Part shown: in pieces, positions 23,582 through 35,944 of the stretch
Numbering within the stretch: position 1 is the stretch's first letter
How the letters are laid out: the number at the start of each line of letters is the position of its first letter
DNA from: Gambelia wislizenii
Taxonomy: Eukaryota; Chordata; Lepidosauria; Squamata; Crotaphytidae
Assembly (NCBI GenBank): GCA_030847615.1
Contig: JAUMIR010000001.1
Span: 382,026,687-382,090,686 of the forward strand
Reading direction: 5' to 3'
DNA: 64,000 nt
The notes under the pieces: generated by a model
The model's database searches: none
The model's input: only the letters and a program-made list of their open reading frames with translations
Told to the model about the DNA's origin: nothing
Position numbers and translations under genes: made by a program

Positions 23582-26500
23582 CTGTGGGAAATTTAAAAAC
23601 AAATTAGCTAGTATAAATTACACTCCCTTTTTGCACACTAAACTTGATTAATATTGCAAAATAACCTATATTAGACTGTGAAAAAAACAAGATTTTATAG
23701 TGGGAGATAAAGAAAACAGAAATAACACCTTCTTGTCAGTCTAACAGAATCTCCCTGAGATATTATGACTGATACAGGTGGGGAGGCCACTTGGAAAGTG
23801 AACTTTCTAAATCACAGTATTGAAATCCAACTTTGCCCAGATGAAAGCTTGGCCCCTGATTTCAAAGGGAATGAAAAGAGATCAACCTCTGCTAAAATAT
23901 TTAAAAACTCAATTAAAACATATGCATTGTAGTGCTTTCATAACCTTAAAGTTTTCACTCTGGTCAGATTGCTGGGTATATAGTAAGCACTCCTTCGCCA
24001 GCTGGTCAGCTCTTCTTGGTGCTGTGTCCCACCCACTCTTCCTTCCTAGGTGGAGTGGCAGTTTTGTGCTTCTTAGTATAAGTGTGTGGGAATGATGTTG
24101 TTCATCTGTGTTGTTTTGTCACAACTTTCGTAGGGCTGGTCAGTCCTTTGGTGAGTCCTGGATCCGGGACATCGTTCACCAGTGTCTACCAGGTAACATA
24201 GGGGAATCCCTTTATGGGACTTAAAGGAGTAGGATGGAAATTGTGTTGCCCAGGCAGAGGCGAACACCTATCCAGCACCCCTGATGAAAAGGGGGTCACA
24301 CTGGGCAATGCCCGTGTAGTCTTCCAGTCCCTCCAATGGTCTGGCTATGGCCAGAAGGATGGGCTCATCAATTAACACTCAGGTTGGTTGATGCCTGGAC
24401 CCATGCCTAGGCCAACCCAGCTATAACTGTAATTAATAAGGTTGTGACCTATTTTTCTTCCACTAAGTATGACTGTTGCAACAATAACCAAGACAGAGTC
24501 CATGAGGGCAGGAAAGTTTGGTTTATTAATGCTAGCAGTCTCCTGACAGGATCATTCCAAAAGGTCAGGAGCCCTGAGCAGCACATTCAGGCAGGTTTAA
24601 CAGAAACACTTCCATATATGGTAATGTTTAGGTACAGCAGCAATACTTCCTTATACGGTAATGTTTGTAGATCTCACATCTCATTGGTCACACTGGGCGG
24701 AGCTTGTCTTAGGGGGCTGGGTGTCAGTTAAAGTGCCACTGTAAACTGTAACAACGGCTACCTCATGATGTGTTGTGTTTTTGTGTGGAACGACCTCACC
24801 CTTGGACACGCAATTGCTTGTTTGAGGTTTCCGTGCCATAAACCAAGTTACAATGGGGGAAGGGAATTCAGGTAGCCCATGTAGAGAGTGAATTATCAGT
24901 GAACACTTGAAGGCAACTTTAAGAAGAAAGATTTAAGATAAAAGTAAAGATAAAAAGGCTTCCCACAACCTGCACCCTTAGGCTCTTGGGAGTTTGAATG
25001 GGGAACGAAGACCCCTTTAGATATTGACAGGATCATATATAGAAACTCTTATGATTGGGGGAGCAGAAATCTAGAATGGTACCCCCTTAAAGGCTTGGCC
25101 AGAAAGCAGAAACACAATGCATTCACACTCGGGGCTGGGCAAGGGGCACCCTTCCTAGGTTGCATTAGTGAGACCCATACCACTATCACTATTGAATATC
25201 ATTGTTAATTCAGTGAAACTGTCACCTCTGTCTAACCAAACCCCTGGGTGCTACCTTTTTTTTTTTTTTTTTTTGAATGCAGATGTAATCCTTGGTCCTA
25301 AAATTAAAGTCACATCTTACAAAACAACAAAACAGCTATTAGTGTAATTGTCCTATTTGCAAGTTTAAATAGCTTTGTGGCTATGTCTGATGTTTATATA
25401 GGAGAAGGGGGAAAGGACATTGGAACAGATGGTTATCTCAACTATAAGAAATATTTTATGAGGCATCAAGCATTTTTAGCACAGAGAATAGCTCTGCAAG
25501 GCTTAAGCTGATAAGTCATAAAGGACACAATGTTTAGGGCTTTTGGCTAAACATTTCCAAACAAGCAATTGCGAGAGCTTATTGCTAATTTTTCCCAAAG
25601 ATGCCACCATCCAGATGTCTGACTTTCATAATTCCTTTACAGAACTATAGGCAGGGACACTTTCACCCTCTTAGTCATTAATATGTAGCTTTGGCAGACT
25701 GGTGAGAGGCATGAAAAGCAGGAATGGAATGCATTGAATTAAGAAACCATATCAAATATATTAAATGTCTAAGAAAAATCAACAAAAGCTAGAAGATTCA
25801 GAGTCAAACCAGTATCAAAGTATGTCAGAATCTTTTCACCAATATGAAAAAGAGTTTAGGAAGTTAAATGTTTTCTGATGTTCTAAAGACACGTCTAAAG
25901 ATGTTTAAAACTAATGAACTGAGTATAGGACTGTCATTCTCCACACAAGAATATGAATACTGAATTGAACTAGGAAGACAGAATTATTTATGTCTGCTCA
26001 ATCCCACTTACTCCATAATATGATGGAGAAATGAGATGCGGAGCAAAGCAAGGAAAGCCTTCTTGTGGAGTGAAGGGAAAACAACAATGTTGCTTTTAAA
26101 ATTACATTGAATAAGATTTATGTACATTCACAATAGTTCTTAGCCTTGAAAGAGGAAGGTGAAGATGAAACTGGCAAAGACTTATTCTGATAAGTCACAT
26201 TCACATGAAAGCTTAGAAATGTACGAGCACATTTTCAGCTCCTTGGACAACATAAACTGAAGAAAGTGGATGCTTCTCTGGATAGCATCATATTTAAAAG
26301 TGTTACCAATAAAATAAAACAAAAACACACAATTTTTAATTCCCATACAGGCCTGTAAATTGCTGAAGTGTTTAAGAAAGACAGTTACAAATATAAAGCT
26401 GCCAGGCGATGTGATGTGATTGATTCTGATGAGTACTGTGTTTGCAATGTAATGTCTAAACAAGTACTGAGTTGAAAAGAGCCAATGAATTTCCAAGTCT

Positions 26501-26822
26501 AACCTTGGTAACAAAAAATTCCACAGTCACTCAATACATCTTGCCTTTTTTTGTGACTGCTTGTCAGTGAAGAAAATTCCAGAAATAGGCAGTTGATCTT
26601 GCTCCAATGTATAATTAAGGTTTTATGATGATATAATCCAAATATTTCTCTCTGTAATTGAAATTCACTATAATCCTCTCTGCTTCTGTGAACTACAAAA
26701 CACAACCAGAAATAATTTGGAACCAAATCTGGGTTGCTGTTTTCTTTTTTTAATCCATCACTTCTTATTACTATTTTCCATTTTTCTAAGATAGGAGAGT
26801 AATTAAGTCTTATCAGAAATAA
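23582..26822. other. No gene recognised; probable intron
   Basis: Mostly unique-looking. The 24440-24760 stretch has an antisense poly(A)-like TTTATTAATG and two TTCC(A/T)TATA(T/C)GGTAATGTTT repeats near 24608 and 24650, which suggest a decayed LTR, unproven. A poly(T) run lies at 25256-25274. A minus-strand frame at 26182-26514 has no recognisable domain. Confidence 0.4.
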
Positions 26823-27018
26823 ACATTATTATTATTGATAATGGTCTAAGTGTTAGACTATGACTCTGATACCAGGGTTCAAATCCCTGCTCAGCAGGGA
26901 TTTTTTTTTTAAAAAAAAAAACCACCTTAAGAAGTCACACACTATCTCAGAAAACCATGTGATAGGTTTCCTTTAAGATCACAATAAGTCAAACTTGAAG
27001 GCACACATCAACAACAAA
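26823..27018 (+). mobile_element. tRNA-derived SINE with RTE-like tail (Sauria type)
   Basis: It has GTGTTAGACTATGACTCTGA, a B box GGTTCAAATCC near 26876, and then an internal T/A homopolymer expansion (26900-26922) replacing part of the body. The end is GATCACAATAAGTCAAACTTGA plus an ACATCAACAACAA tail. Same family as 5780-6030, more decayed. Confidence 0.75.
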
Positions 27019-27041
27019 TTTATTGGTGGGTTAGCTAGTGC

Positions 27042-27863
27042 TGTGTTAGTATGTCCTACTACCCCCTCCTCATGGTATCTTATAACTGGAAACATTGGAC
27101 ACTTTTTGGGGTCGTTTGGATTAGGCAGACTAGAGGTCAGTGAGAGGTCACAATGACATGAGACATGTCTAGAAACAGAATAGTGTGAAAGTCCATATTA
27201 GGATTGATCAGGAAGCCCCCATAATGGGCTTATGCTAACAACCTAGTCATTAAAGGGGTATATGATAATCCTTTCTTCCAGCCACAGGTGTTCCCAGCAA
27301 TAATTCAATCAGGCAATTAAGTGACAATTCCTTAATCTATACCCTATGGAAATTTCTCCTCATATCTCCTCCTGTCCAGCCATAAGAGGTTGTCACAAAA
27401 CCATCAATGATCTATCTCTCTGCAATTAAAGCAATAAGTTGAGTTTGGTTTTCTTTGTCTGTTCCATGGGAAAGTCATCCAAGCTGTTATTACTAAATTC
27501 ATCCCTCCAAGGCATGGAGTAGGGTATAAATATTAGATCCTTAATGACAGTAAAGTGTGCCACAGTGGACAGATCACACAACTCTCTTGGTGTACCCCAG
27601 ATCGGACCCTGCTGTGCCACCCTTATACACCTACCTGAGTATCTTCACTGCTTTTGAGACTGGTAACTATCACACTATCTTCTTGGACCCCTCTCTCTCT
27701 ATCCACCCTTTCTGCTTTACTCTGCTATAGCCTTGTATGGTTCTTAAGAATGTGTGTTGTGCATGTTAGTTTACTTTTTTCATTATTCCAATAAAATACT
27801 TTATTTCACTTTAAACTGGAGTGTTCTCTAAAGTTTGTACTGATATACATAGGTCATCTATAG
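27042..27863 (+). mobile_element. 5' LTR of an endogenous retrovirus remnant
   Basis: The right part (about 27590-27863) matches 30325-30594 over most of its length, with AATAAA at 27790-27795, and ends GATATACATAGGTCA. A TATA-like TATAAATA near 27521 lies upstream of the matched region, so the left part is probably U3. The left boundary (TGTTAGTATG at about 27042) is a guess. No tRNA primer-binding site is recognised directly after the LTR. Confidence 0.55.
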
Positions 27864-28099
27864 CCAAGAGAAAGGAGAAACAGGAATAAGTCACCCCACC
27901 GTAACAGGGAGGGAGAGATTAACACACCAGTAATAGTGTGGAGCTGGAGCTACTAGAGCTGGAGAGACCAGCGTAGTGGCTCCCTTCCTGTCTCCAGTTA
28001 TAGCAGAGGTGAAACTCAACCTGTCCCTATGCCTTGGCAGGGTGTGGGAAACATGAATAGGGCCCTGTTTGGAGAAAGAACACATTCAGGAGGATACAA

Positions 28100-29196
28100 T
28101 CCCCATAGAGCCATTGACGGTGAGGAGAGGTGACATGTCTGGGAGCTGTTAAGGTGCATGGGTGCAGACATGCCCAATTAAATCAGCACCCTACCATCAA
28201 GATCATAGATGCCCTCCGTAAAGTGCAAGGTAGCCAGAACAGGGCCCCCAAGCCTGTAAAAAAAGTTCTGCCAGGGCAGACCATAGAAACTCTCAGCCTG
28301 TGCTTTGGTTGCTCACGCTAGTGGTACCCTTGGTCCATTGCGCTTCCCTGAAGTCGAATGGTGCATGGCTAAAGCCTGATGAGGAAGGCTGATGGCAAAA
28401 GCTGGCATCAGAACAACACAGGTGAACCCCCCTTCCACTAAGGTCCTAGTAGACACTGGAGCAGCCCAAAATGTCCTTCAACCTAAACTGGCCACAAGTG
28501 GAAATCTTGGGGCCAAATCATTGCACTTACTATTCCATCCCAGGCTCCTTTAGAAGTAGGCAAAATCCAGACAGAAATAAGTGCATGTGAGAACCAGAAA
28601 GAGGATGATGACATTTTAGGTATGCCTTTCATCTAGGATCACCACCTATTGGTAGACCTAGTAGATGGCCTCCTCTGGCAAATGGAAGGTGGCCCCACAA
28701 AATTTTCTGCCATCCACAGAGCATGGGGCCACTCTGCCCTATAGCAAACGATCCCTGGGTGTCAGAATTCCCAGAAGTCTGCATCCAGGACAAGGCTGTC
28801 TGTGGCCTCATAAAAGACAACTGTGTGTTAATTGAAGGAAAAGATCCCCTTCCACAGAGACAATATAAATACCCTGCCAAAGCTGAAAAACCAGAGGGTC
28901 TGTTAAAAAGAGATGTTATCACCCCCATGCAATCCATCTGCAACACACCCTTATGGCCTGTCCTCAAGGTGGACGGAAAGAAATGGCAAATGACAGTAAA
29001 CTTTCACATGCTCAATGCCATGACTGCTCCCATTGCCCCTTCAGTGACCAAGTACAATGAGGTCCTAACCATGATCCTGACAGCCATAGCTGCAATTGTG
29101 AAATACTACTTTGAGAACCAAAGGCAGGACCCCAGATATACAATGAATGGAAGTTATTTGCAAACTTCCAACTTCCACAAACGTGCCCTCTCCTAA
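28100..29196 (+). pseudogene. Retroviral protease and reverse transcriptase remnant
   Basis: A decayed gag-pol region of an endogenous retrovirus. A CFGC segment near 28300 may be a nucleocapsid zinc knuckle relic. A protease active-site block LVDTGA is readable at 28446-28463, followed by frame breaks. The open frame 28723-29196 carries the N-terminal RT block with NTPLWPVLKVDGKKW and MTVNFHMLN, the conserved finger region of retroviral RT, and then loses similarity. The catalytic YxDD region is absent, so the copy is heavily deleted. The NTP-WPV pattern is of gamma/epsilon-type, but the class is not proven. Confidence 0.75.
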
Positions 29197-30324
29197 GCCT
29201 GTGCCAGAAACAGATAGTGTTTCCAGGAACATCATTGAGCCCACAACAGAGACAGTCCATTTCCTTCATGGCATCCCTAAGAAGCTGCTAGAATGAAAGT
29301 GTAGGCCCCCAGAAAAAGCTTCCTGATTCTCTTTGGGGCAGCCAGAGAATGACATAGTGGTTCAAACCACTCCCGTACTAGTCTTGCAGATTTCCCAAGA
29401 GTGCAGAGGTGGTCTACCAAAAGTGAACCTAGCAGGAGGTCCCTGCAAATAAACTATCCCATGTTACTAATGACACCAGGAAAATGTGTAAGCGCATAAG
29501 GCAGTCCTCTCAAAGTCTGTTCGATGTTCATTACTCAATCACCTCTTTATTAATAAATTGGGAACTGTTAATGGAAAGAATTTTTCTTGTACTCACAAGA
29601 GTACAAGGCATGTCGTCTCTACAGAGAAATGTTTTGCGGCGTCTCACATGCATACAAATCCACATGATTAACCACATGACAACTGAAGATTTTATTCAGC
29701 ATGCTTATGATGGGTACATTCCAAAAGTGATCCAAGAATGGTTAAGGCCAAATTTGAGAAAAGAGGAAATAGAGCTGGAAGTTTGGTGAAAAGTACTCAA
29801 CACATAATAGATTCTCTATTTGAACCAGCTGAAACTTTTTATTGCTACTATTACAGCAAAAACCATACTCCACATTCATTCCCTTAGGATTGCAAACCAT
29901 TTCAGGAGAAATACTGTATTCCAGAGACAGAAACCATTGGGCAGCAGTCCCTGGTTCTAATTGACAAACCATTAATGTCCAAGGTTGCTGGCATAGGAAA
30001 AACGTAGGCTTCATTTGTGAGAGCCAAGCTCTTGAAGCGCATCATCCTTGCCTGACACCCAGACAGGATATAGACTGTCAATGACTGTATGAAGTTACAC
30101 ACAAAACTGAGTCAGCCATCATATACACTTGAAAGGGATGTATTTGTACAAGGACAGCCTGTCACACCATCACCTTAAATTACTTTCAATTACAGCGCAT
30201 GTTGCCTACGATCAATCAGGCTTTTGCAATATCACAACTGTCAATGAGTGTGATTTCAATTAGACTGTTCCTATTTGGACCATACAAGAAATGATCCTGT
30301 CACCTGACTACTCTTTTTCTCAGC
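29197..30324 (+). pseudogene. Rest of the retroviral interior, probably env-side
   Basis: Lies between the RT remnant and the right LTR segment. The open frame 29484-29789 (101 codons) has no domain I recognise. Near 30218 a CNITTVNECDFN-like stretch holds an N-linked glycosylation motif and cysteines, which would fit a surface or transmembrane envelope relic, but this is weak. Many stops are present. RNase H, integrase and most of RT appear deleted. Confidence 0.35.
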
Positions 30325-30594
30325 GCACCCTGGATCAGACCCTCTTGTGCCACCCTCAGACATGTGTCTGAGTATCCTCACTGCATGGAACTCTTCGCTT
30401 CAAGACTGGTAACTATCACCCTATATTCCTAGATTTCTCATCCTCTATCCAACCTTTCTGCCATATTCCTCTAAATGTGATATAGTTCTTAAACATGTGT
30501 GTTGTGTATGTGAGTTTACTTTGTGTTATTCCAATAAAATACTTATTTCACTTCAACTGGAGTGCTCTCTACAGTTAGTACTGGTATACATAGG
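30325..30594 (+). mobile_element. 3' LTR segment (R-U5-like) of the endogenous retrovirus
   Basis: Matches 27590-27863, with shared blocks AAGACTGGTAACTATCAC, CCAATAAAATACTT and TACTGGTATACATAGG, and AATAAA at 30533-30538. The U3-like part of the left LTR is not found to its left, so the 3' LTR has probably lost U3. Divergence from the left copy is considerable, so the insertion is old. Confidence 0.65.
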
Positions 30595-31619
30595 TGAAAA
30601 GATCCCCAAAGTTACCCTCCTCTCACAGGTCTACTGCCTGAGCTAATAATTCTCCCAGTTACTACAGGAGATTTTGGCATCATGAGTGGGACTCTAACAC
30701 CCCCCCACCTCTTAAGATAACAGCAGCTTTTTGTCCCAAGTGCTGTCCTCATTTCTTGAAGGCCTGGGGACCAGGTAGTTATTGCTAAAGTGCAACCCAA
30801 TATTCCATGTCATTGGCCATGCCAATAGGGGATTCTGAGAACTGCAGTCCAATAATATCTGCAGGATCACATAATTTCCACCCCTGATCCATTGGCCACT
30901 AACCTACCCTACACATTTAATTGGTTATACATCTATGAAGCAGCAATCTGGACTGAATGACTCTTGTGTCTCAATCTATTGCACAAATGTTGATAGATAC
31001 TGTAGACAGAAAAACAGACAGACAGACAGATACAATTAACAGCGGAATAAACATGTGAACAATACAGAGAAACAACAACAACCAATGGGGAAAAAATTTA
31101 TGGCAAATGAGAAAGAGAAATCGATGTATTAGGGAACATATTGTTCAATAAGTCAACACAAGACAGGTAAGGCACACTTCTTCAGTCTTAGGCTACTGAA
31201 TCAAAAGGCAAAAAGTATCATTGATTCACCATTAAACCTGTATTGTACCATTGTAGTAGAAAGCTATTTGGCTTAACAGATGGCCATTTGAAAACAGATC
31301 AGGCTTTAAAATCTCCATCTTTCTTTTCTGTTATCTCTCTCTCCTTTTTAAAATCCTTAGGAAAGGCAACATTTACTGCAAAATCTTTTTTCAAGACTAC
31401 TGAATTGTGAAAAATATGCTTACAAGTTACCCACACTGATGAATTATCAAAATAAAATCGGTGATACTGGTGCAACAGACAAAGCTCCGAACTGGCCTAT
31501 GGAGAACTGCCTTAAAATTTGCATTCACTGTATAATCTTGCATCAGCCACTACTCCTCAGCTTTAGCTATCTCATAGGGTTGCTGTAAAACGGAAAGAAG
31601 AAAATAGACTTGACTTTTC
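30595..31619. other. No gene recognised; one hAT-like MITE scrap
   Basis: At 30816-30892 a stretch ending TTTCCACCCCTG contains GGATTCTGAGAACTGCAGTC, resembling part of a common reptile hAT-like MITE. A (GACA)n run lies near 31015-31029. Otherwise unrecognised. Confidence 0.4.
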
Positions 31620-31705
31620 CTCAGCCCCAGCCAGCATAGCTGCTAGGCTGGGCTGTTGGCAGGTGTAGTCCAGCAACATCATGGCAACAAGTTTCCCACC
31701 CCTGT
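31620..31705. mobile_element. Truncated hAT-like MITE
   Basis: It holds CTCAGCCCCAGCCAGCATAG, GGTGTAGTCCAGCAACATC and an end TTTCCCACCCCTG, the pattern of a widespread reptile non-autonomous hAT-like repeat. Only one end is preserved. Confidence 0.45.
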
Positions 31706-32175
31706 TGTGGAATTGTGGAATGGCATTCTCCCTCCAGATTGTGGTGTTATTTTTTAGAATGAAATTACAAACAGGTAAGTTGGGTATTTATGCTTTGCTT
31801 CTTACTGCAAATATGTGAAACCACATATAATAGTAAACCACCACAAAATACCATAAAATCACTCTGGAGGATCTAGAAAATTCCTCTAGGCATCTGGCAT
31901 GACTGTATGGTCAACTGCTGGTAGAAGTTGACCATAGAGTTCTGCAGGAGGAGCTCCTGATGCCTAAAGAGACTACTTCCAATAAAACTCTATGGTCCTT
32001 CAGATGCCTAGATAGACCTCACCCCCCACCATGGTTAAATGAAACCATGTGTAATGATCCTGTATAAACAGGGGTGTTTGGTGACCTGTACAAATGTTTT
32101 TAGAAGATTAAAGAAGCAATCCTACTAAAACACTGGACAGTATTCTGCATCAGCTTCTTTAGTTAAGTATACTCT
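31706..32175. other. No gene recognised
   Basis: Unique-looking sequence with a short inverted repeat near 31870-31995 (GAAATTCCTCTAGGCATCTG-like against CAGATGCCTAGATAGACC-like). This may be a decayed palindromic MITE, not assigned. Confidence 0.35.
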
Positions 32176-32186
32176 ACTTTCCCCCT

Positions 32187-33446
32187 CCCTCTCCATTGAC
32201 GCCCCCTTGTCATGGGAGAGAGGCTTGCATACCCTAATGATGTTTTGAGCTATGCTGGCGGTGGCATAATAGCCACTGGTAGGGTCTCCCATGCCAGACA
32301 GGTCAAAACTGAAGGGTCTGACAAAGAGCGTCAAAGGGCAAGATGGGCTCTCTAGCCTTGTGGCAACCGTCCTAGGAGAAGGAAAACTCTAATCCCAAAC
32401 CTGGGCAGATGGTGCTCGTCCAACCCTGTAAGGTCAACCATCTAAGAGAAGGAAACTCTAATCAAACCTACAGCCCGAGGACCTCGCTGCCACGTCCATG
32501 CTTGCAAGGCCACGGCAGATGAATCTCTGGTTTAAAGGGTGAGGCCAGTTCTGTGCACGCTGTGCTCCACCAGAAAAATCCATTGCACAGGCTCGAAGGA
32601 CAAATCCAATTGCCATTGGCAAATCTGTGCTCAAGTCCGTTCAGCAGTTCACCTACCTGGGAAGCATCATCTCCTCAGATGCCAAGATTGATCAAGAGAT
32701 CGATCACAGATTAGCAAAGGCACATAGTGCATTTGGAAGACTTCACAAAAGAGTCTGGAGCAATAAACACCTGAGGCAAAGCACAAAAATCAGTGTGTAT
32801 AGAGCCATCGTACTGTCTATCCTCCTTTACGGATCTGAAACATGGGTCACCTATCGCCACCACCTACGACTCCTCGAGCGCTTTCATCAGCGCTGTCTAC
32901 GCACAATCCTAAATATACACTGGACTGACTATGTGACAAATGTTGCTGTCCTTGAGCAAGCAGGGATCACCAGCATTGAGGCCATGATATTGAGAACACA
33001 GCTGCGCTGGGCAGGGTACGTTTCTAGGATGGAGGACCATCGCCTCCCAAAAATACTACTCTACGGTGAACTCGCCACGGGTCAGCGTAAGAGGGGTGCT
33101 CCAAAAGAGTGATACAAAGACTCCCTGAAACAACATCTCAGGCTCGGGCAAATTGATCACCAACAATGGTCTGCCCTGGCCTCACATCGGGAGGCATGGA
33201 GACGCACTATCCACAATGCTGCAGACTTATTTGAGAACTCACGACGAACAAGTCTTGAAGAGAAACGACAACGCAGAAAGAATCACAACCCAAAAACATC
33301 ACCCAAGGAGACCTTCTGCTGTGCTTTTTCAACCGGACTTGTCTATCTCGGATTGGCCTTTTTAGTCATCAGCGCGCTTGCAGAAAGCATGGGATGAGTC
33401 CTTCCTGAATCTTCGTTTGCGAAGAAAAGCCAGAGAGAAGCCAGAG
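32187..33446 (+). mobile_element. Internally deleted copy of an APE-type LINE (copy A)
   Basis: Positions 32187-32611 match the 5' end of the full-length copy at 42243-42666. From 32611 the sequence jumps to the part matching 45401-46228, so about 2.73 kb of endonuclease and RT is absent. Both outer ends are retained. A direct repeat ACTTTCCCCCTC at 32176-32187 and 33447-33458 fits a target duplication, but the flank repeats this motif and a near match at 33473-33488 leaves the 3' edge a little open. The remaining frame is 32627-33112 (161 codons of the LINE C-terminus), ending at the same TGA as copy B. A 1-bp deletion near 33328 destroys the downstream zinc-finger frame. Divergence from copy B is only a few percent. 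Confidence 0.88.
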
Positions 33447-33597
33447 ACTTTCCCCCTCAGTCTGACAGAAACCTCTACTTTTCCCCCTCAGTCTTAGAGA
33501 AACATCATTCATCAATGCTCTGTTCACCAGCAGAATGGACCTCCAGCAGCACTGCACTGCCAAATTTTTGTATTCAAAAAGCTACTTTGTTCAGGAT

Positions 33598-34200
33598 AGT
33601 TTTCATCCAACTGTAGAATGGTAGTGCTGGAAGGGGCATTTTGTCCAACCCCCTACCACTGCAGGAATCTACAGCTACATCATTCTGGAGAGACAGACAT
33701 CCAACTTCCATTTAAAAACCTCCAGTGAAGGAGGATCCACAGCCTTCTGAGATACTCCATTCAAGCTGTCAAACACTTATTACTATCAAGAAGCTCTTCA
33801 TAACGTTTTGCCAGAATCTCTTTTCTTGTAATTTGAATTAATTGGCTTGGGCCTTATCTTCTGGAACAACAGAAAACAAATTGGCTTCATCTTCAACATG
33901 ACACCCCTTCAGATATTTACAGATGGCTATTGCATCACAGTCTTCTTTTCTCTAGACTAAACATACTGAACTTCCTCAACCATTGCTCCTAGGGCTTATT
34001 TCCCAGAATCTTTATAATCTTGGTCATCCTCCTCTGGATATGCTCCAGTTTGCTAATATCCTTCTTCAGCTGTGGTGCCCAGAACTGGACACAGATTCCA
34101 AGTGATGTCTTATCAAAGAACAACAGAGTGGTATAACAACTGACCTTGATTTGGACACTATAGTTTCATACTTTTAAGAGCCAATAGAGGGCAAAGTGAC
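33598..34200 (-). mobile_element. CR1 LINE 3' fragment, antisense
   Basis: The complement of a CR1 C-terminal region. It has GTAGAATGGTAGTGCTGGAA and TTGTCCAACCCCCTACCACT (complement of the CR1 3' end), TCTCTAGACTAAACATACTG, and CTGTGGTGCCCAGAACTGGA (complement of the [10 protein letters not shown] coding block). No open frame is left. It is old. Confidence 0.8.
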
Positions 34201-35944
34201 CCAGGAAAACAGAGTTTTCCAACAGATATGTTTAAATGTTTAGTGCCAATGACTTATACCATTTCCCTCCATAATCTTAACAGCACTCTAGAATACTGTA
34301 TATGGATATATTTTATCTTCCTCCCTCCCGCTTTCTTGTCTCCCTTGTATTTTGCTCTTAGACACAGGATGACCTGCTTTGAGGTTGTCTTACATCTCAT
34401 CACAGCTGGTTATTCCCTTTCTTTTTCAAGCTTCATTTGGCCTAGAGCCTGTGACAGTTTAAAACTCACTAGTAGCTTGGGAGATTTTCGGTGTCTTAAT
34501 TATCTCCACTGTTTCTCCTCAGGCTATCTCTAAGGGCCCAATCAGAGCAAAGGCAACATATAGTGAGCTAGAGAACCAGAGACTCAGCTTACTTGAAGTC
34601 TATTACTAAACTGACCAAGGCTTTTTCAAGAATAGCAGCAGCTATGTGATAAGTTTGAAGAACTCTGCTTGCTGTGTGTGTGAAACAGTTCAAAGAAATT
34701 GGAAAGCTGCAGCTGTTGCTGTTCAACCTACATTTATCTACATAACCTTGTCACACCGAATAACTTAAAGTAGGTATTGAGGGCTCTGTTAACTTCAAAT
34801 ATAAATCCATAACCTTAAAGGTATTGGGGGGGAGGGGGATGAGAAGGTTTCTAAATTGATTTTTTCAGTTGATGAAAGATGTTAAAACCTTGTTAATGCA
34901 TGAGGTCATAATCAAAGAAGCCACAGAACAATAAAAAAGACTAGTTCTAACTTAGAAAAGATGAAAAGGGCTCTTGATTTCCTCAGAAGTTTATAAAACT
35001 ATCAAAGGAATCTATATATAAGATGTGGTTATTTTGATTCATTGCAACCTTTGGTTGATCTTTCATTAATGATGATTATACAAACCATTAACCCTATTCC
35101 TGTACATAAATATTACATTATCAAAGCCATTATAAATCTATATGCTACAGATATATGTCACCTAACCTCTTTTTGTCATTGTTTGGTTTTAATTTGAACT
35201 TTAAGAGGGTTTTCCCCCCAGAATATTTACTATGTTTTACACATGAGTAGCCCGCAGAGATAAAGCAGTGACTTTCAATGCTTATACATAGAACTGATTA
35301 CCCTTTTTCATGATCAGTTTGCCTTTTAAAGAATTCTTGCAGTTTCCCCAAACTTCTCTAATTTTTGAAAGGTTCTAGCCTAGGGAAGATTTCCACCTTC
35401 CCATGGATCTAGACCAGAACTGCAGTTTCTAGCAAAGTGAAAACCACTTCCAGAGTGGGTCTAGGACAACTGCTGACCTGCTTTGGAAGTAAAGTGAATC
35501 TGTTAACACATAGGAAGGAGGGGATGTTTAACTTTCCCCTTTCTCTATTGGAAGGGATTGGGCAGGAGGAAGAAAGCATGGCCCCTGGCCCAGGGGTGTA
35601 GATTTCTCAATTTTTTGAGGGGGGGCATGGGACTAAAGCTGGGCAAAGGGGCTATGCTTATTTCTTTATATTTATGTATGTATATACTCCTATTTCTAGA
35701 AACCATCCTTCATCAATATATCCTAAAGTGCTCAAGGCCATATTAAAATAACAAGTACTCAACAAAAATATAACATTGTAATTATAATATTATGATAATT
35801 TATATACCACAATACCATCCCAAAGCCCATACAACATATCATCCAAGTTGAACCCTAAGATAAAAATCATCAAACAGGGAGAATAATTTCCCTCTGTCAG
35901 GACCCCTCCCCATAAATGTCAGCAATAGCAGTGTATCTGGGTGT
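34201..35944. other. No gene recognised
   Basis: AT-rich, with a frame at 34228-34533 that has no domain and no useful splice context. A G-rich tract lies near 34824-34838. Nothing else is supported. Confidence 0.4.
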
